Below are positions 1 to 7,665 of a DNA stretch of 64,000 nucleotides, piece after piece. The notes beneath the pieces were generated by a model that did not search any database, was not told where the DNA came from, and was given only the letters and a program-made list of their open reading frames with translations. Position 1 is the stretch's first letter, and every line of letters begins with the position of its first letter. Position numbers and translations under genes: made by a program. The stretch covers positions 372,001-436,000 of the forward strand of contig NZ_CP130630.1 in NCBI RefSeq assembly GCF_030551255.1, written 5' to 3'. The DNA comes from Streptomyces sp. NL15-2K (GTDB lineage: Bacteria > Actinomycetota > Actinomycetes > Streptomycetales > Streptomycetaceae).

Positions 1-420
1 GACGAGGCCGCGTCCTCGCTCCCGCGACAAGCGCCGTACGAGTCGGTCGACGGCTGGCTGTGGCGCAGGGGCCGTGACCTGTCCGCAGCCTATCTGGCCG
101 CCCTCGAAGCGGAAGGGCAGCTCACTCGGCAACGTGACCGCCGCTGGATGATCTTCCAGCCCAGTCACACGGTGCTGGTGGATTCGCCCGCACGCCGCCG
201 GGCGGCGAACCGTTGGGCATCGGATGAGCCCCTCCTCGCGGCGCTCGCGGCGGCCGCCGGGATCGGCGACAAGCCGACCGGAGAGTCACCAAGCGTGGCC
301 GACGATGCCGTGGCGACGGTGCTCGCCGCCGTCCATGACGCCGTAAGGGGCCTGGAGGCCGAACGGCAGCGGCGAGCCCTCGACGAGGCGGCCTTCGACA
401 ACATCTGGCGGGGCGAATGA
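1..420 (+). CDS. C-terminal part of a GOLPH3/GPP34-like protein (start outside window)
   Basis: The frame is open from the first base, so only the last 139 residues are visible. They contain an LEAEGQLTRQRDRRWMIF segment followed by Ala-rich helices. This resembles the C-terminal half of actinobacterial GPP34 (Golgi phosphoprotein 3 fold) proteins, which end in a hairpin plus helices. The eukaryotic relatives bind anionic phospholipid headgroups; the bacterial role is not established. No signal peptide or membrane segment is present in the visible part. The match is by pattern only, and an unrelated helical protein remains possible. Confidence 0.45.
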   Translation, partial: DEAASSLPRQAPYESVDGWLWRRGRDLSAAYLAALEAEGQLTRQRDRRWMIFQPSHTVLVDSPARRRAANRWASDEPLLAALAAAAGIGDKPTGESPSVADDAVATVLAAVHDAVRGLEAERQRRALDEAAFDNIWRGE

Positions 421-575
421 AGACCGCACGCGCGTGGTGGCGTGGTGGGACGTGGGTGGCCGGTAGAGCGGAAGCGGCGCCGATGTCGACGCCGTGGGCC
501 CGTGGTTGCGGATGACATCGACGACCTGGCTTTCAGCCCACTCCGCGGACGGAGGCGGTCGTTCCCCGGTCGTCG

Positions 576-610
576 CCGAGGGGCGGGCCGGTGGCCGGCC
601 CGCCCCTCGG
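576..610. terminator. Strong hairpin between convergent genes
   Basis: A perfect 15-bp inverted repeat (arm CCGAGGGGCGGGCCG) closes a 5-nt loop. It lies between the end of the plus-strand GPP34-like gene and the end of the minus-strand formamidase operon, so it can act as a bidirectional terminator. There is no T-tract, which is common for Streptomyces terminators. The rest of positions 421-634 shows no gene. Confidence 0.75.
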
Positions 611-634
611 ACTGGGCTCTCGGGAGCGGCCGTG

Positions 635-1228
635 TCAGGCGGGTGCCTCGCTGGCCGAAGGCGTCACCTCCTCGGTCTGGCGCTGCTTCCCGGGCTCGGG
701 CTCGGTGGCCGGTGGGGCGAACATCAGCCGTAGGCCGAGGGTGGCCGCGAGCGGGCCGAGGGCGCACATCGCGGCGGCGCTGACGAAGGAGGCGCCCAGG
801 TTCCCCGCGTCATAGCCGAATCCGCCGAAGTACGTGGCGAAGGTCGACGCGAAGCCGAAGAACATCGCCGGGATGAGAGCGAACGGCTTCAGCCGGCCGG
901 TCGCCAGCAGGGCGCCGTTGACGAAGAAGATCACCACGCCCAGCGCCAGGGTCTGGGCGAACTCCCCGGTGCCGAACATCGTGCCCGTCTCACGGTTGAG
1001 GAGTACGGCCACCACCGCGAACCCCGCCCCTGTCGTAGTGGCGGTGATCATGGAGATGGCGTTGGCGATGCTGGGGCCGCCCTGCATGAACGTTCCGGCC
1101 CAGGTGATGAAGATCGCCCAGGTCGGCATGTGGAGCGGGCTCAGGAGCAGGAAGACGGTGGCGAAGGCGATGATCGAGGCGCTGATCTCGTGCGGCAGTG
1201 TGATGCGGTCGATGCGTCCGTTGCTCAT
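635..1228 (-). CDS. DUF1097 family membrane protein, formamidase operon
   Basis: This 197-residue protein has about five or six hydrophobic segments and the family hallmark near residues 35-52 (P.WAIFITWAGTFMQGG). Its C-terminal tail is charged and cytosol-like. DUF1097 has no firm function; small size and repeated Gly/Ala-rich helices fit a channel or permease for a small neutral solute. Its ATG starts 2 bp after the stop of the upstream hydrolase gene, so it is probably translationally coupled as the last gene of the formamidase operon. A relative at 47098-47616 heads the nitrile hydratase operon. A role in amide or urea passage is an inference from that repeated context. Confidence 0.8.
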   Translation of the reverse strand: MSNGRIDRITLPHEISASIIAFATVFLLLSPLHMPTWAIFITWAGTFMQGGPSIANAISMITATTTGAGFAVVAVLLNRETGTMFGTGEFAQTLALGVVIFFVNGALLATGRLKPFALIPAMFFGFASTFATYFGGFGYDAGNLGASFVSAAAMCALGPLAATLGLRLMFAPPATEPEPGKQRQTEEVTPSASEAPA

Positions 1229-1230
1229 GG

Positions 1231-2265
1231 CTACGCCAATCCGCCCGGCTTGGCCAGCAGTTCCTTGATACCCGTGTCGATGAATTCGGTGTCCTCGGGG
1301 CTGCTGCCGCCGCCGGCGAAGTGGCCCCAGATGCCGGGGATCACCCGGAGTTCGGCGCCCGGTATGTGGCTGACGGCCCAGGCCTCGTCCTCCGGCGGGA
1401 AGTAGAGGTCCTTCTCGGCGGGCATGTCGAGAGTGGTCGCCTTGATGGAGCCCAGCGCCGCCTCCGTGTCCCCGTCGAAGCCGGGGGTGAGCCCGACGTC
1501 GCCGTTCTGCCAGGTCCAGAGCATGGTGAGCAGGTTGTTGGGGTCACGGCCGTCGAGGAAGAAACCCTCCCAGAAGCCGACGAGGAAGTCCTCCAGAGAG
1601 GTGTAGCCGAGCTTCTCGTACTCCTTCTCCCAGTAGAACGCCTGCGAGAAGCCCCATCCCGCGTACACCCGGGCGAGTGCGCGCAGTCCGGTGGTCGGCC
1701 ACTTGTCCGCGTCGTACCAGCCGCCGTTGAAGACCGCGTCGGCGGTCAGCGCGGCCTTGACGCCCTCCAGGAAGACCTTGTTGTGGGCGCTGGTGCGCGG
1801 GGAGCCGCAGAAGGGGGCGATCCGCTCGACCATCTCCGGGTGGCTGACGGCCCACTGGAAGGTCTGCCCGGCGCCCATCGACCAGCCGGTCACGAGCTGG
1901 ATCTTCTCGATGCCGAACTCCTCGGTCACCAGCTTGTGCTGGGCCGCGATCTGGTCGTACACCGTGATGTCGGGGAAGCGGGCGCGGTCGTACGGCGGCG
2001 GGGTGTTGCTCGGCGAGGTGGACAGGCCGTTGCCGAGCATGTTCGGGACGATGATGAAGTACTCGGCCGGGTCGAGGGCCATACCGGGGCCGATGAGCCA
2101 CTCGTTGTCCCAGTGGCGGCCGGAGTACCAGGTGGGGTAGACGATCACGTTGGACTTGTCCGCGTTGAGCTCGCCGTACGTGGTGTAGGCGAGGTGCGCG
2201 CCGCGCAGGGTGGCGCCACTCTGGGTGGTGAAGTCGCCCAGCTGGAAGGTGAGATGGTCGCTCAT
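1231..2265 (-). CDS. MetX-like alpha/beta hydrolase
   Basis: This 344-residue alpha/beta hydrolase resembles homoserine O-acetyltransferases. It has the nucleophile elbow GWSMG (Ser129) and a late His in GIWGHFAGGG near the C-terminus. Because it sits directly downstream of formamidase with a 20-bp gap, it more likely hydrolyses or transfers acyl groups in amide or formyl metabolism than makes methionine. The ATG at 2265 begins MSDHLTFQLG; the frame continues open upstream but overlaps the formamidase gene, so this start is preferred. No signal peptide is present. The exact substrate is unknown. Confidence 0.85.
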   Translation of the reverse strand: MSDHLTFQLGDFTTQSGATLRGAHLAYTTYGELNADKSNVIVYPTWYSGRHWDNEWLIGPGMALDPAEYFIIVPNMLGNGLSTSPSNTPPPYDRARFPDITVYDQIAAQHKLVTEEFGIEKIQLVTGWSMGAGQTFQWAVSHPEMVERIAPFCGSPRTSAHNKVFLEGVKAALTADAVFNGGWYDADKWPTTGLRALARVYAGWGFSQAFYWEKEYEKLGYTSLEDFLVGFWEGFFLDGRDPNNLLTMLWTWQNGDVGLTPGFDGDTEAALGSIKATTLDMPAEKDLYFPPEDEAWAVSHIPGAELRVIPGIWGHFAGGGSSPEDTEFIDTGIKELLAKPGGLA

Positions 2266-2285
2266 GGGACTGCCTTTCGGGACGC

Positions 2286-3533
2286 TCAAGAGGTGACGGC
2301 GCACTGGCCGCGGTCGGCTTTTCTCGGGCCCTCGGCCGTCGGCCGGATGTCGAAGTCGAAGATCGCCGTGGGGAGGTAGAGGGTGCTGCACGCGTTGGGG
2401 ATGTCCACGACGCCGCTGATCCGGCCCTCGATCGGGGCCGAGCCCAGCAGGAGGTAGGCCTGCTCTCCGCTGTAGCCGAAGGTCGTGAGGTAGTCGACGG
2501 CGTTGAGGCAGGCGTTGCGGTACGCCATCGTCGCGTCGAGGTAGTGGTTGGTGTCGGTCTCGTGGTCGACGGAGATGCCGACGAACGAGATGAACTCGGT
2601 GTACTGCGGCGCGACGTTGCCCGGCATGAAGATCGGGTTGGTCGTGACGCCGTACTTCTCCATGCCGCCCTTGATCAGGTCGACGTGCAGGTCGATGAAG
2701 CCGCCCATCTCGATGGCGCCGCAGAAGGTGATCTCGCCGTCGCCCTGGCTGAAGTGCAGGTCGCCGCCGGAGAGCAGGGCGCCGGGGACGAGGACGGGAT
2801 AGAAGACCCGTGAGCCGCGGGTGAAGTTCTTGATGTCGTGGTTGCCGCCGTTCTCGCGGGCCGGGACCGTGCGGGCGCCTTCGGCGGCGATACGGGTGGC
2901 CGTCTCGCCGGCCGCCGTCCCGGCCAGCGCGTTGTCGGTGAGCGGGGGCAGGGCGAGCGCCGGCACCCGGTGCGGGTCGGTGTCGATGAGGGCCTGCTCG
3001 CGGGCGTTCCAGCGGGCGAGCAGTTCGGCGGAGGGCGCGGTGCCGAAGAGGCCGGGGTGGGTGATGCCGGTGTAGCGGACGCCGGGGATGTGGCGGGAGG
3101 TGGCCTGCTGGCCGTGGAAGTCCCAGACGGCCTTGTACGAGTCGGGGAAGCGGTCGGTGAGGAACCCGCCGCCGTTGTTCTTGGCGAAGACGCCGGTGTA
3201 ACCCCAGCCCTCCCCGGAACCCTCGCCCTGCGCCTGGGGTATGGGGCCCAGGTCGAGGATGTCCACGACCAGCAGGTCGCCGGGCTCGGCGCCCTCCACG
3301 GCGATCGGACCGCTGAGCATGTGGGCGTGGGTGAGGTCGACGTCGCGGACGTCGTTGGCCGAGTCGTTGTTGCCGATCTGGTTGTCGGTCCAGTCCCGGC
3401 ACTCGATGCGGAAGTCCGAGCCCGGCTTCACGGTGACGGCGGGCGGGATGTCGGGGTGCCAGCGATTGTGGCCGGGGACCTTCTGGTCGCGCATGGACAG
3501 GGCCTGGTCGACGCTGAAGACGACTTCGGGCAT
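2286..3533 (-). CDS. fmdA: Formamidase (acetamidase/formamidase family)
   Basis: This 415-residue protein matches the FmdA/AmdA acetamidase-formamidase family along its length. Visible family features include GHNRWHPDIPP near residue 20, the acidic DVDLTHAHMLSGP stretch, GGNHDIKNF, the Gly-rich GALLSGGDLHFSQGDGEI segment and HETDTNHYLDA. The family hydrolyses formamide (sometimes acetamide) to the acid and ammonia in the cytoplasm, supplying nitrogen. It lies between the fmdB-like gene and the MetX-like hydrolase. A GlnR-like half site and a large inverted repeat precede the operon, which fits nitrogen control and substrate induction. Confidence 0.93.
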   Translation of the reverse strand: MPEVVFSVDQALSMRDQKVPGHNRWHPDIPPAVTVKPGSDFRIECRDWTDNQIGNNDSANDVRDVDLTHAHMLSGPIAVEGAEPGDLLVVDILDLGPIPQAQGEGSGEGWGYTGVFAKNNGGGFLTDRFPDSYKAVWDFHGQQATSRHIPGVRYTGITHPGLFGTAPSAELLARWNAREQALIDTDPHRVPALALPPLTDNALAGTAAGETATRIAAEGARTVPARENGGNHDIKNFTRGSRVFYPVLVPGALLSGGDLHFSQGDGEITFCGAIEMGGFIDLHVDLIKGGMEKYGVTTNPIFMPGNVAPQYTEFISFVGISVDHETDTNHYLDATMAYRNACLNAVDYLTTFGYSGEQAYLLLGSAPIEGRISGVVDIPNACSTLYLPTAIFDFDIRPTAEGPRKADRGQCAVTS

Positions 3534-3564
3534 CGGGGCTGCCTCTCATTTCAGGGCTTGGGGC

Positions 3565-3846
3565 TCAGGGCTTGGGCAAGTGGGCGTGCCGGGGATCGCC
3601 GGCCGGGGACGGCCGGCGGCGGGTGGGCGGCACCTCGGTGACGACGCGCGGTTCGTGGGCGCTGGCCTCCTGGGCGTGCAGGGCGCGGGCCAGCGGAGCG
3701 GACGTACGGCTGAGCAGGGGGGCGGTGAAGATCCGACGGGACTGGTCACCGCAGGTGTCGCAGGGCTCTTCGGGAAGGGCGCGGCCGATCGGACGGATCA
3801 CCTCGAAGGTTCCGCAGCCCGAACAGCGGTACTGATACATGGCCAT
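3565..3846 (-). CDS. fmdB: FmdB family zinc-ribbon protein
   Basis: A small protein of 93 residues with an N-terminal zinc ribbon: two CxxC pairs (CSGC and CDTC) flank a short beta segment, followed by a basic, proline-rich tail. This is the FmdB-type regulatory protein usually encoded beside formamidase. The ATG at 3846 (MAMYQYRC) is 10 bp after AGGAGG; a second ATG lies two codons later and a TTG two codons earlier. It heads the formamidase operon, 31 bp before fmdA. Regulatory function is known only loosely for the family; zinc binding is inferred from the four Cys. Confidence 0.88.
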   Translation of the reverse strand: MAMYQYRCSGCGTFEVIRPIGRALPEEPCDTCGDQSRRIFTAPLLSRTSAPLARALHAQEASAHEPRVVTEVPPTRRRPSPAGDPRHAHLPKP

Positions 3847-3865
3847 GGACAACCAACCTCCTAAA

Positions 3866-3896
3866 GCTTCGAGAGAAAAGTATTTTCAGCCGAAGC
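3866..3896. promoter_or_regulatory. Nested inverted repeat upstream of the formamidase operon
   Basis: Outer arms GCTTCG/CGAAGC and inner arms GAAAA/TTTTC are arranged symmetrically around GTA, giving an imperfect 31-bp palindrome (11 of 14 pairs). It lies just upstream of the fmdB ribosome binding site, where a bound protein would block transcription. The site before the amide-sensor-like gene at 5078-5098 shares the left half GCTWCGAGA and a TATTT core, suggesting one regulator for both. Confidence 0.55.
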
Positions 3897-3917
3897 AATT
3901 GGGCAAGAGTTGGTCGT

Positions 3918-3933
3918 GTTACGTGCGCGTAAA
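3918..3933 (+). promoter_or_regulatory. GlnR-like half site near the fmd promoter
   Basis: GTTAC, six bases, then GTAAA resembles the GlnR a-b site (gTnAC-n6-GaAAC), matching the first pentamer fully and the second at three of five positions. It lies about 70-85 bp upstream of the fmdB start. Formamidase makes ammonia, so nitrogen control is plausible, but the match is partial. Confidence 0.3.
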
Positions 3934-3955
3934 AGGATGTGCGCCCCGGGCCGGG

Positions 3956-5053
3956 TTACGGCAGCTGCTGGAGCACGTCCCACTGCAGCCCGTCGGCCAC
4001 GGCGAGGAACACGCGCTGCTCCAGGTGGCGGTCCCGTATCTGGACCGTGCCACGCGGGGTCTCGTACTCGAGCCCTTCGGCGGTCGCCTGAATCCTGGCC
4101 ACGTCCACGCCGCCCGCCCGCCGCAGCAGCTCGGTGAGCATGCGGACGCCCTCGTAGCAGGACTCGCCGAGGCTGTTGAGCACCGGCGCCTTGGGCCCGA
4201 ACCGGCGTCCGTACGCGGCGGCGAAGTCGAGGCCGGACGCGGTCGGCAGGTCCTCGAAGTACCCGGCCGAGGTCATCAGTCCGCGGGTGTTCTCCGGCCC
4301 GGTGGCCAGCAGGACGTTCTCCTCGATCAGCGAACTGAACCGGATGTGGTCACGGTCGAGCCCGGCCGCGGTGAAGGCGCGGTTGAAGAGCACGGCGTCG
4401 TCCCCGATCAGCAGCATGAGGACGGCCTCGCAGTCACTGGCCGCGACCCGGGCCAGCACAGGGCCGAAGTCCTTGGTGCCGAGCGGCACGTACATCTCGT
4501 CGCAGACCTCGCCACCGAGTTCGCGCAGGTAGCGGTGGGCGGCGCGGGCGGAGGAGCGGGGCCAGACGTAGTCGTCGCCGACGATCGTCCAGCGCCGGAT
4601 GCCGAGTTCGGCGGCGAACCACCGCAGCGCGGGCCGCAGTTGACGGTTGGGGGTCTCGCCGGTGAGGAACACACCCGGGGACCGCTCACCGCCTTCGTAG
4701 AGCGCGGTGTAGACGTACGGCACGCGGCCGTCGATGCGCGGGGCGACTACTTGGCGGACGGCGGAGATGTGCCAGCCGGCCACCGCGTCGATGACGCCGC
4801 CGGAGATCAGCGCGTCGATCTCGGTCGCCACCTGCTCGGGCGGCGCCCCGCCGTCGACCAGCACCAGCCGCAGCTCCCTGCCCAGCACGCCCGACTCGGC
4901 GTTGACCTCCTCGGCCGCGAGCTGGGCGCAGCACTCGCAGGACGGGCCGAAGATCCCGGCCGGGCCCTGGAGCGGGACCACAAGGGCGACATCCAGCGCG
5001 TCCCGGGCCCGGCCTGCCGGAGAGCCGAGCCGGACGGACGCCTTCTCGATCAT
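3956..5053 (-). CDS. Amide/urea-binding, AmiC-like periplasmic-binding-fold protein without signal peptide
   Basis: This 365-residue protein has the type I periplasmic-binding fold of amide- and urea-binding proteins (AmiC, FmdD, UrtA), seen in VALVVPLQGPAGIFGPSC near the start, GVIDAVAGWHISAVRQ, and RRWTIVGDDYVWPRSS. There is no signal peptide, so it is probably a cytoplasmic sensor like AmiC rather than a transporter component. The chosen ATG follows AGGA by about 9 bp. It is transcribed toward the formamidase operon and divergently from a MarR gene. It may signal amide presence to the neighbouring regulators; its partner is not identified. Confidence 0.78.
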   Translation of the reverse strand: MIEKASVRLGSPAGRARDALDVALVVPLQGPAGIFGPSCECCAQLAAEEVNAESGVLGRELRLVLVDGGAPPEQVATEIDALISGGVIDAVAGWHISAVRQVVAPRIDGRVPYVYTALYEGGERSPGVFLTGETPNRQLRPALRWFAAELGIRRWTIVGDDYVWPRSSARAAHRYLRELGGEVCDEMYVPLGTKDFGPVLARVAASDCEAVLMLLIGDDAVLFNRAFTAAGLDRDHIRFSSLIEENVLLATGPENTRGLMTSAGYFEDLPTASGLDFAAAYGRRFGPKAPVLNSLGESCYEGVRMLTELLRRAGGVDVARIQATAEGLEYETPRGTVQIRDRHLEQRVFLAVADGLQWDVLQQLP

Positions 5054-5077
5054 AGACGCCCATCCTAGCGATTGGTT

Positions 5078-5098
5078 GCTACGAGAATATTTCGCAGC
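5078..5098. promoter_or_regulatory. Inverted repeat upstream of the amide-sensor-like gene
   Basis: The two half sites GCTACGAGAA and ATTTCGCAGC pair at 7 of 10 positions around one central base. The site lies 25 bp upstream of the sensor start codon, in the divergent promoter region shared with the MarR gene. The left half resembles the left half of the palindrome at 3866-3896. Confidence 0.45.
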
Positions 5099-5216
5099 GA
5101 AAAGGAAATGACTGTATCGTGGAACCACTTCACGCGATCCTCGTCTGTCGTGCGAGCCCGCACGAACGCGACCGCTGTAGTACTCCCCCACGACCACGAC
5201 GACAGTTGGCAGGGCG

Positions 5217-5657
5217 ATGACCACGACGACCCCGGCGGCCGTATCCGATCTCGACTTGGCGCGAGCCCTCACGCTCGTGGAACGGAGCGTCGTCCAAAGG
5301 CTCGGCGAGGCGCTGAAGGCGGAGGGTGCGACGCTCGAGGAGTGGCGCGTGCTGTCGTTCCTCGGCGACGGCGCCGGCCGCGCGATGACCGAGATCGCCG
5401 AGTTCGCCCTGCTGACGGCGCCGACCCTGACCAAGGTCGTCGACCGCATGGTGTCCGTCAACCTGGTCCTGCGCCGGGTGGACGACGCGGACCGGCGGCG
5501 TGTACTGGTGTTCGCGTCCGAGCGGGGCAGCGAGGCGCTGTCACGATGGACGGCAGCGGTCGAACGCGAACAGGAACACATCGTGACCGCCCTCGGCGCG
5601 GAAGAGACGGCCTTGTTGCGGACGCTCCTTCAGCGGGCTTCGAGGCGGCTGGGCTGA
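5217..5657 (+). CDS. MarR family transcriptional regulator
   Basis: A 146-residue protein with a typical MarR winged helix: LEEWRVLSFL, a recognition helix in the segment around TAPTLTKVVDRMV, and the wing RRVDDADRRRVLVF near residues 85-98. It is divergent from the amide-sensor-like gene, with about 160 bp between them that hold an inverted repeat, so it is a candidate regulator of that gene or of the formamidase operon. MarR proteins act as dimers on palindromes and respond to small ligands; the ligand here is unknown. The ATG follows a weak AGGG ribosome binding site. Confidence 0.88.
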   Translation: MTTTTPAAVSDLDLARALTLVERSVVQRLGEALKAEGATLEEWRVLSFLGDGAGRAMTEIAEFALLTAPTLTKVVDRMVSVNLVLRRVDDADRRRVLVFASERGSEALSRWTAAVEREQEHIVTALGAEETALLRTLLQRASRRLG

Positions 5658-6053
5658 CGGCTGCATCCCTGGGTCGGCCCCCGGGTCTTGCGCGGGCGGT
5701 GACACGGAAGAGTTGGCCGAGTAGACCGTCGGCCGCCCGAGACGGCCGCCTCGGTCCACGACTGGATCTGCCGCCCTCAGGTCCCTCTCCGACCAGGCGC
5801 CGGCCTGGAAGCGAGGTGGACGCCCCGGCGCCGGAGCACCGCACGGCCGTTCCGCTGCGTGAAGGACGTCCTTGACGTCCTCCACGCAACCCGGCCCGGC
5901 ACAGCGGACGGACCCGTGCCGGACATGGCCGCATCCTCGACGGCGTGCGCCTGTTCTTGGTCGGGACACATGATCACGCAAACACCGCTGCCCATCCGGC
6001 GGTTGCCGTCACGAGTGATCAAGTCCAGGACTGCGGTTCGAGGCCGGGAGGCG
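5658..6053. other. Gap without a supported gene
   Basis: About 400 bp between the MarR gene and the end of the SDR gene. Open frames here have unconvincing composition and no recognisable product. A partly palindromic AGGACGTCCTTGACGTCC lies near 5863-5880. Nothing else can be supported. Confidence 0.5.
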
Positions 6054-6770
6054 TTACCGCGTGGTGAAGGCCCCGCCGTTGACGTGAATGGTCTGGCCGG
6101 TGATATGCCGAGCGCCTGGGGAGGCTAGGAAGTATGCCGTCGCGCCTATGTCCTCGACGGTGCCCGGGCGCTTGTTGTGTGTCTCATCCACGAGCGCGTT
6201 GTGGCGCTCGTCGGTCATCTGGTCGCGGAAGAAGTTGGTGCCGGTGATGTAGCCCGCGGAGATGACGTTGCTGGTGATGCCGTGGGGGCCGAGTTCGCGG
6301 GACAGCGAGGCATTCCATGCGGCCAGTGCGGCCTTGGCTGCACCGTACGAGCCGCCGCCGCGTTCGGCTCCGATCGAGCCGATGCTGATGACGGAACTGC
6401 CGGAAGTGAGTTTGTCGAGAACCGAGGCGGTGGTCAGGACCGCGCCCAGCAAGTTCTGGGCCAGGTTGGTTTGCCACTGGGCCAAAAGCGCCTCCAGGGC
6501 CGGTCCGTCGCCGGGTACCGCCTCGGGCAGTCCACCTGACGCGTTGACCAGGGCGTCCAGCTCGCTGAGCCGGGCGGCGAGCGCCGCGACCTGCCCGGGG
6601 TCGGTCGCATCGCAGACGACACCGTGCACGCCCAACTCCTTGGCCGTTCGTTCGACGGTGTCGGGATGGCGTCCGGTGATGTAGACCTCCGTCCGGTCGG
6701 CGGCGAACCTTTCGGCGATGGCGCGGCCGATGCCGCTGGTGCCTCCGGTGACGAGCACTGTGCGGGTCAA
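6054..6770 (-). CDS. Short-chain dehydrogenase/reductase
   Basis: A 238-residue classical SDR. The cofactor motif TGGTSGIG is at residues 8-15, the structural NASG at 76-79 replaces the usual NNAG, and the catalytic Ser132, Tyr142 and Lys146 (YGAAK) are present. The C-terminus HITGQTIHVNGGAF is typical. It reduces a carbonyl or oxidises an alcohol with NAD(P)(H); the substrate cannot be read from sequence. It is divergent from a MarR gene, with a perfect palindrome between them, so it is probably induced when that regulator binds its ligand. Confidence 0.92.
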   Translation of the reverse strand: MTRTVLVTGGTSGIGRAIAERFAADRTEVYITGRHPDTVERTAKELGVHGVVCDATDPGQVAALAARLSELDALVNASGGLPEAVPGDGPALEALLAQWQTNLAQNLLGAVLTTASVLDKLTSGSSVISIGSIGAERGGGSYGAAKAALAAWNASLSRELGPHGITSNVISAGYITGTNFFRDQMTDERHNALVDETHNKRPGTVEDIGATAYFLASPGARHITGQTIHVNGGAFTTR

Positions 6771-6789
6771 GGATCCTCCTGCTCACTGC

Positions 6790-6809
6790 TACGTTTAGGT
6801 CTAAACGTA
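6790..6809. promoter_or_regulatory. Perfect palindromic operator between the SDR and MarR genes
   Basis: TACGTTTAGGTCTAAACGTA has two perfect 9-bp arms around GT. It sits in the 63-bp divergent spacer, 24 bp upstream of the MarR start and 20 bp from the SDR start, where a MarR dimer would repress both genes. Confidence 0.8.
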
Positions 6810-6833
6810 ACAGACGCCGACAGGAGAGCGCAC

Positions 6834-7379
6834 GTGGCTGACACCATCGCCGCATCGGGGGACCCCGTACCGACCTATCCCGCCGCGGAGATCGCCGCGG
6901 CCTGGCAGCGGGAGCGACCTGGCACCCCAACCGAGTCGATCGAGATCGTCACACCCATCTGGAGGCTGGCCAAGCTCTTCGCCGAAGACCGCAACCGTGT
7001 GCTGCGCGAAGCGGGTATCGATGCAGCCACCCTCGACCTGCTCTCGGTCATCCGTCGTTCCGGGCCGCCCTACACCCTCAGCACCCGCGAGATCGCCCAG
7101 CGGACACTGGTGACCGCCGGGGCCATCTCGCAGCGCGTCGCCCGGGCCGAACGAGAGGGCCTCGCCCAGCGAAAACCGGGGGCCACCGGCCGCCGGACCG
7201 TGCTTGTGTCACTGACGGCCGAGGGCCACGCCCTCATCGAGCGGTCCGTCGACGCCGTCCTCGGCCGCGAGGCCGCACTCGTCAGCGACCTGTCGGCGCA
7301 CGAACGCGACTCACTGATCGAGCTCCTGGAGAAACTGCTGACCGACGTTCGACGACGCACGACATACATCGGGAGCTGA
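6834..7379 (+). CDS. MarR family transcriptional regulator
   Basis: This 181-residue protein has a winged helix in its middle: YTLSTREIAQRTLVTAGAIS is the helix-turn-helix and EREGLAQRKPGATGRRTVLV the wing. An N-terminal extension of about 50 residues precedes it, longer than in most MarR proteins. The GTG at 6834 follows AGGAG by about 7 bp; the open frame upstream has no matching ribosome binding site and runs into the divergent SDR gene. The palindrome at 6790-6809 is its likely operator, giving autoregulation and control of the SDR. Confidence 0.9.
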   Translation: MADTIAASGDPVPTYPAAEIAAAWQRERPGTPTESIEIVTPIWRLAKLFAEDRNRVLREAGIDAATLDLLSVIRRSGPPYTLSTREIAQRTLVTAGAISQRVARAEREGLAQRKPGATGRRTVLVSLTAEGHALIERSVDAVLGREAALVSDLSAHERDSLIELLEKLLTDVRRRTTYIGS

Positions 7380-7665
7380 GCTGTTCCTTGCTCACAAGCG
7401 CGCCTCGTAAACCGCGGGTTCGAGAGCGTGCTTCGACTGGCGAGAGCCGGCCCATGGGTGGATGCAAGGGGTCGCCGCCGCACAGCACGCGGCGCGGGCG
7501 GCGGCTGTGGTAGCCGCCCGCGTACGTCCTCGTCCTCGACGGCGTCGATACGCCCAGCGAGTGCCGAAGTGGTCGAACACGATCGGCCTGCTCACCCCGG
7601 CCACCCCTGACCATCGACCTCCGGCGCGGGGCGCGCCGAACGTCCGCTTCGACTTCGCCATCGCC
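7380..7665. other. Gap without a supported gene
   Basis: About 290 bp between convergent genes. A minus-strand segment reads GVSRPIVFDHFGTR, which resembles a TetR recognition helix, but it lacks the rest of the domain and is not called. No terminator hairpin was recognised. Confidence 0.4.

Noticed and set aside
165..767. Long minus-strand open frame over the GPP34-like gene and the terminator
   Set aside because: Arg/Pro-rich composition, runs through a 15-bp terminator hairpin, and overlaps a better plus-strand frame.
5777..6022. 81-residue minus-strand frame in the MarR-SDR gap
   Set aside because: No ribosome binding site and no recognisable product.
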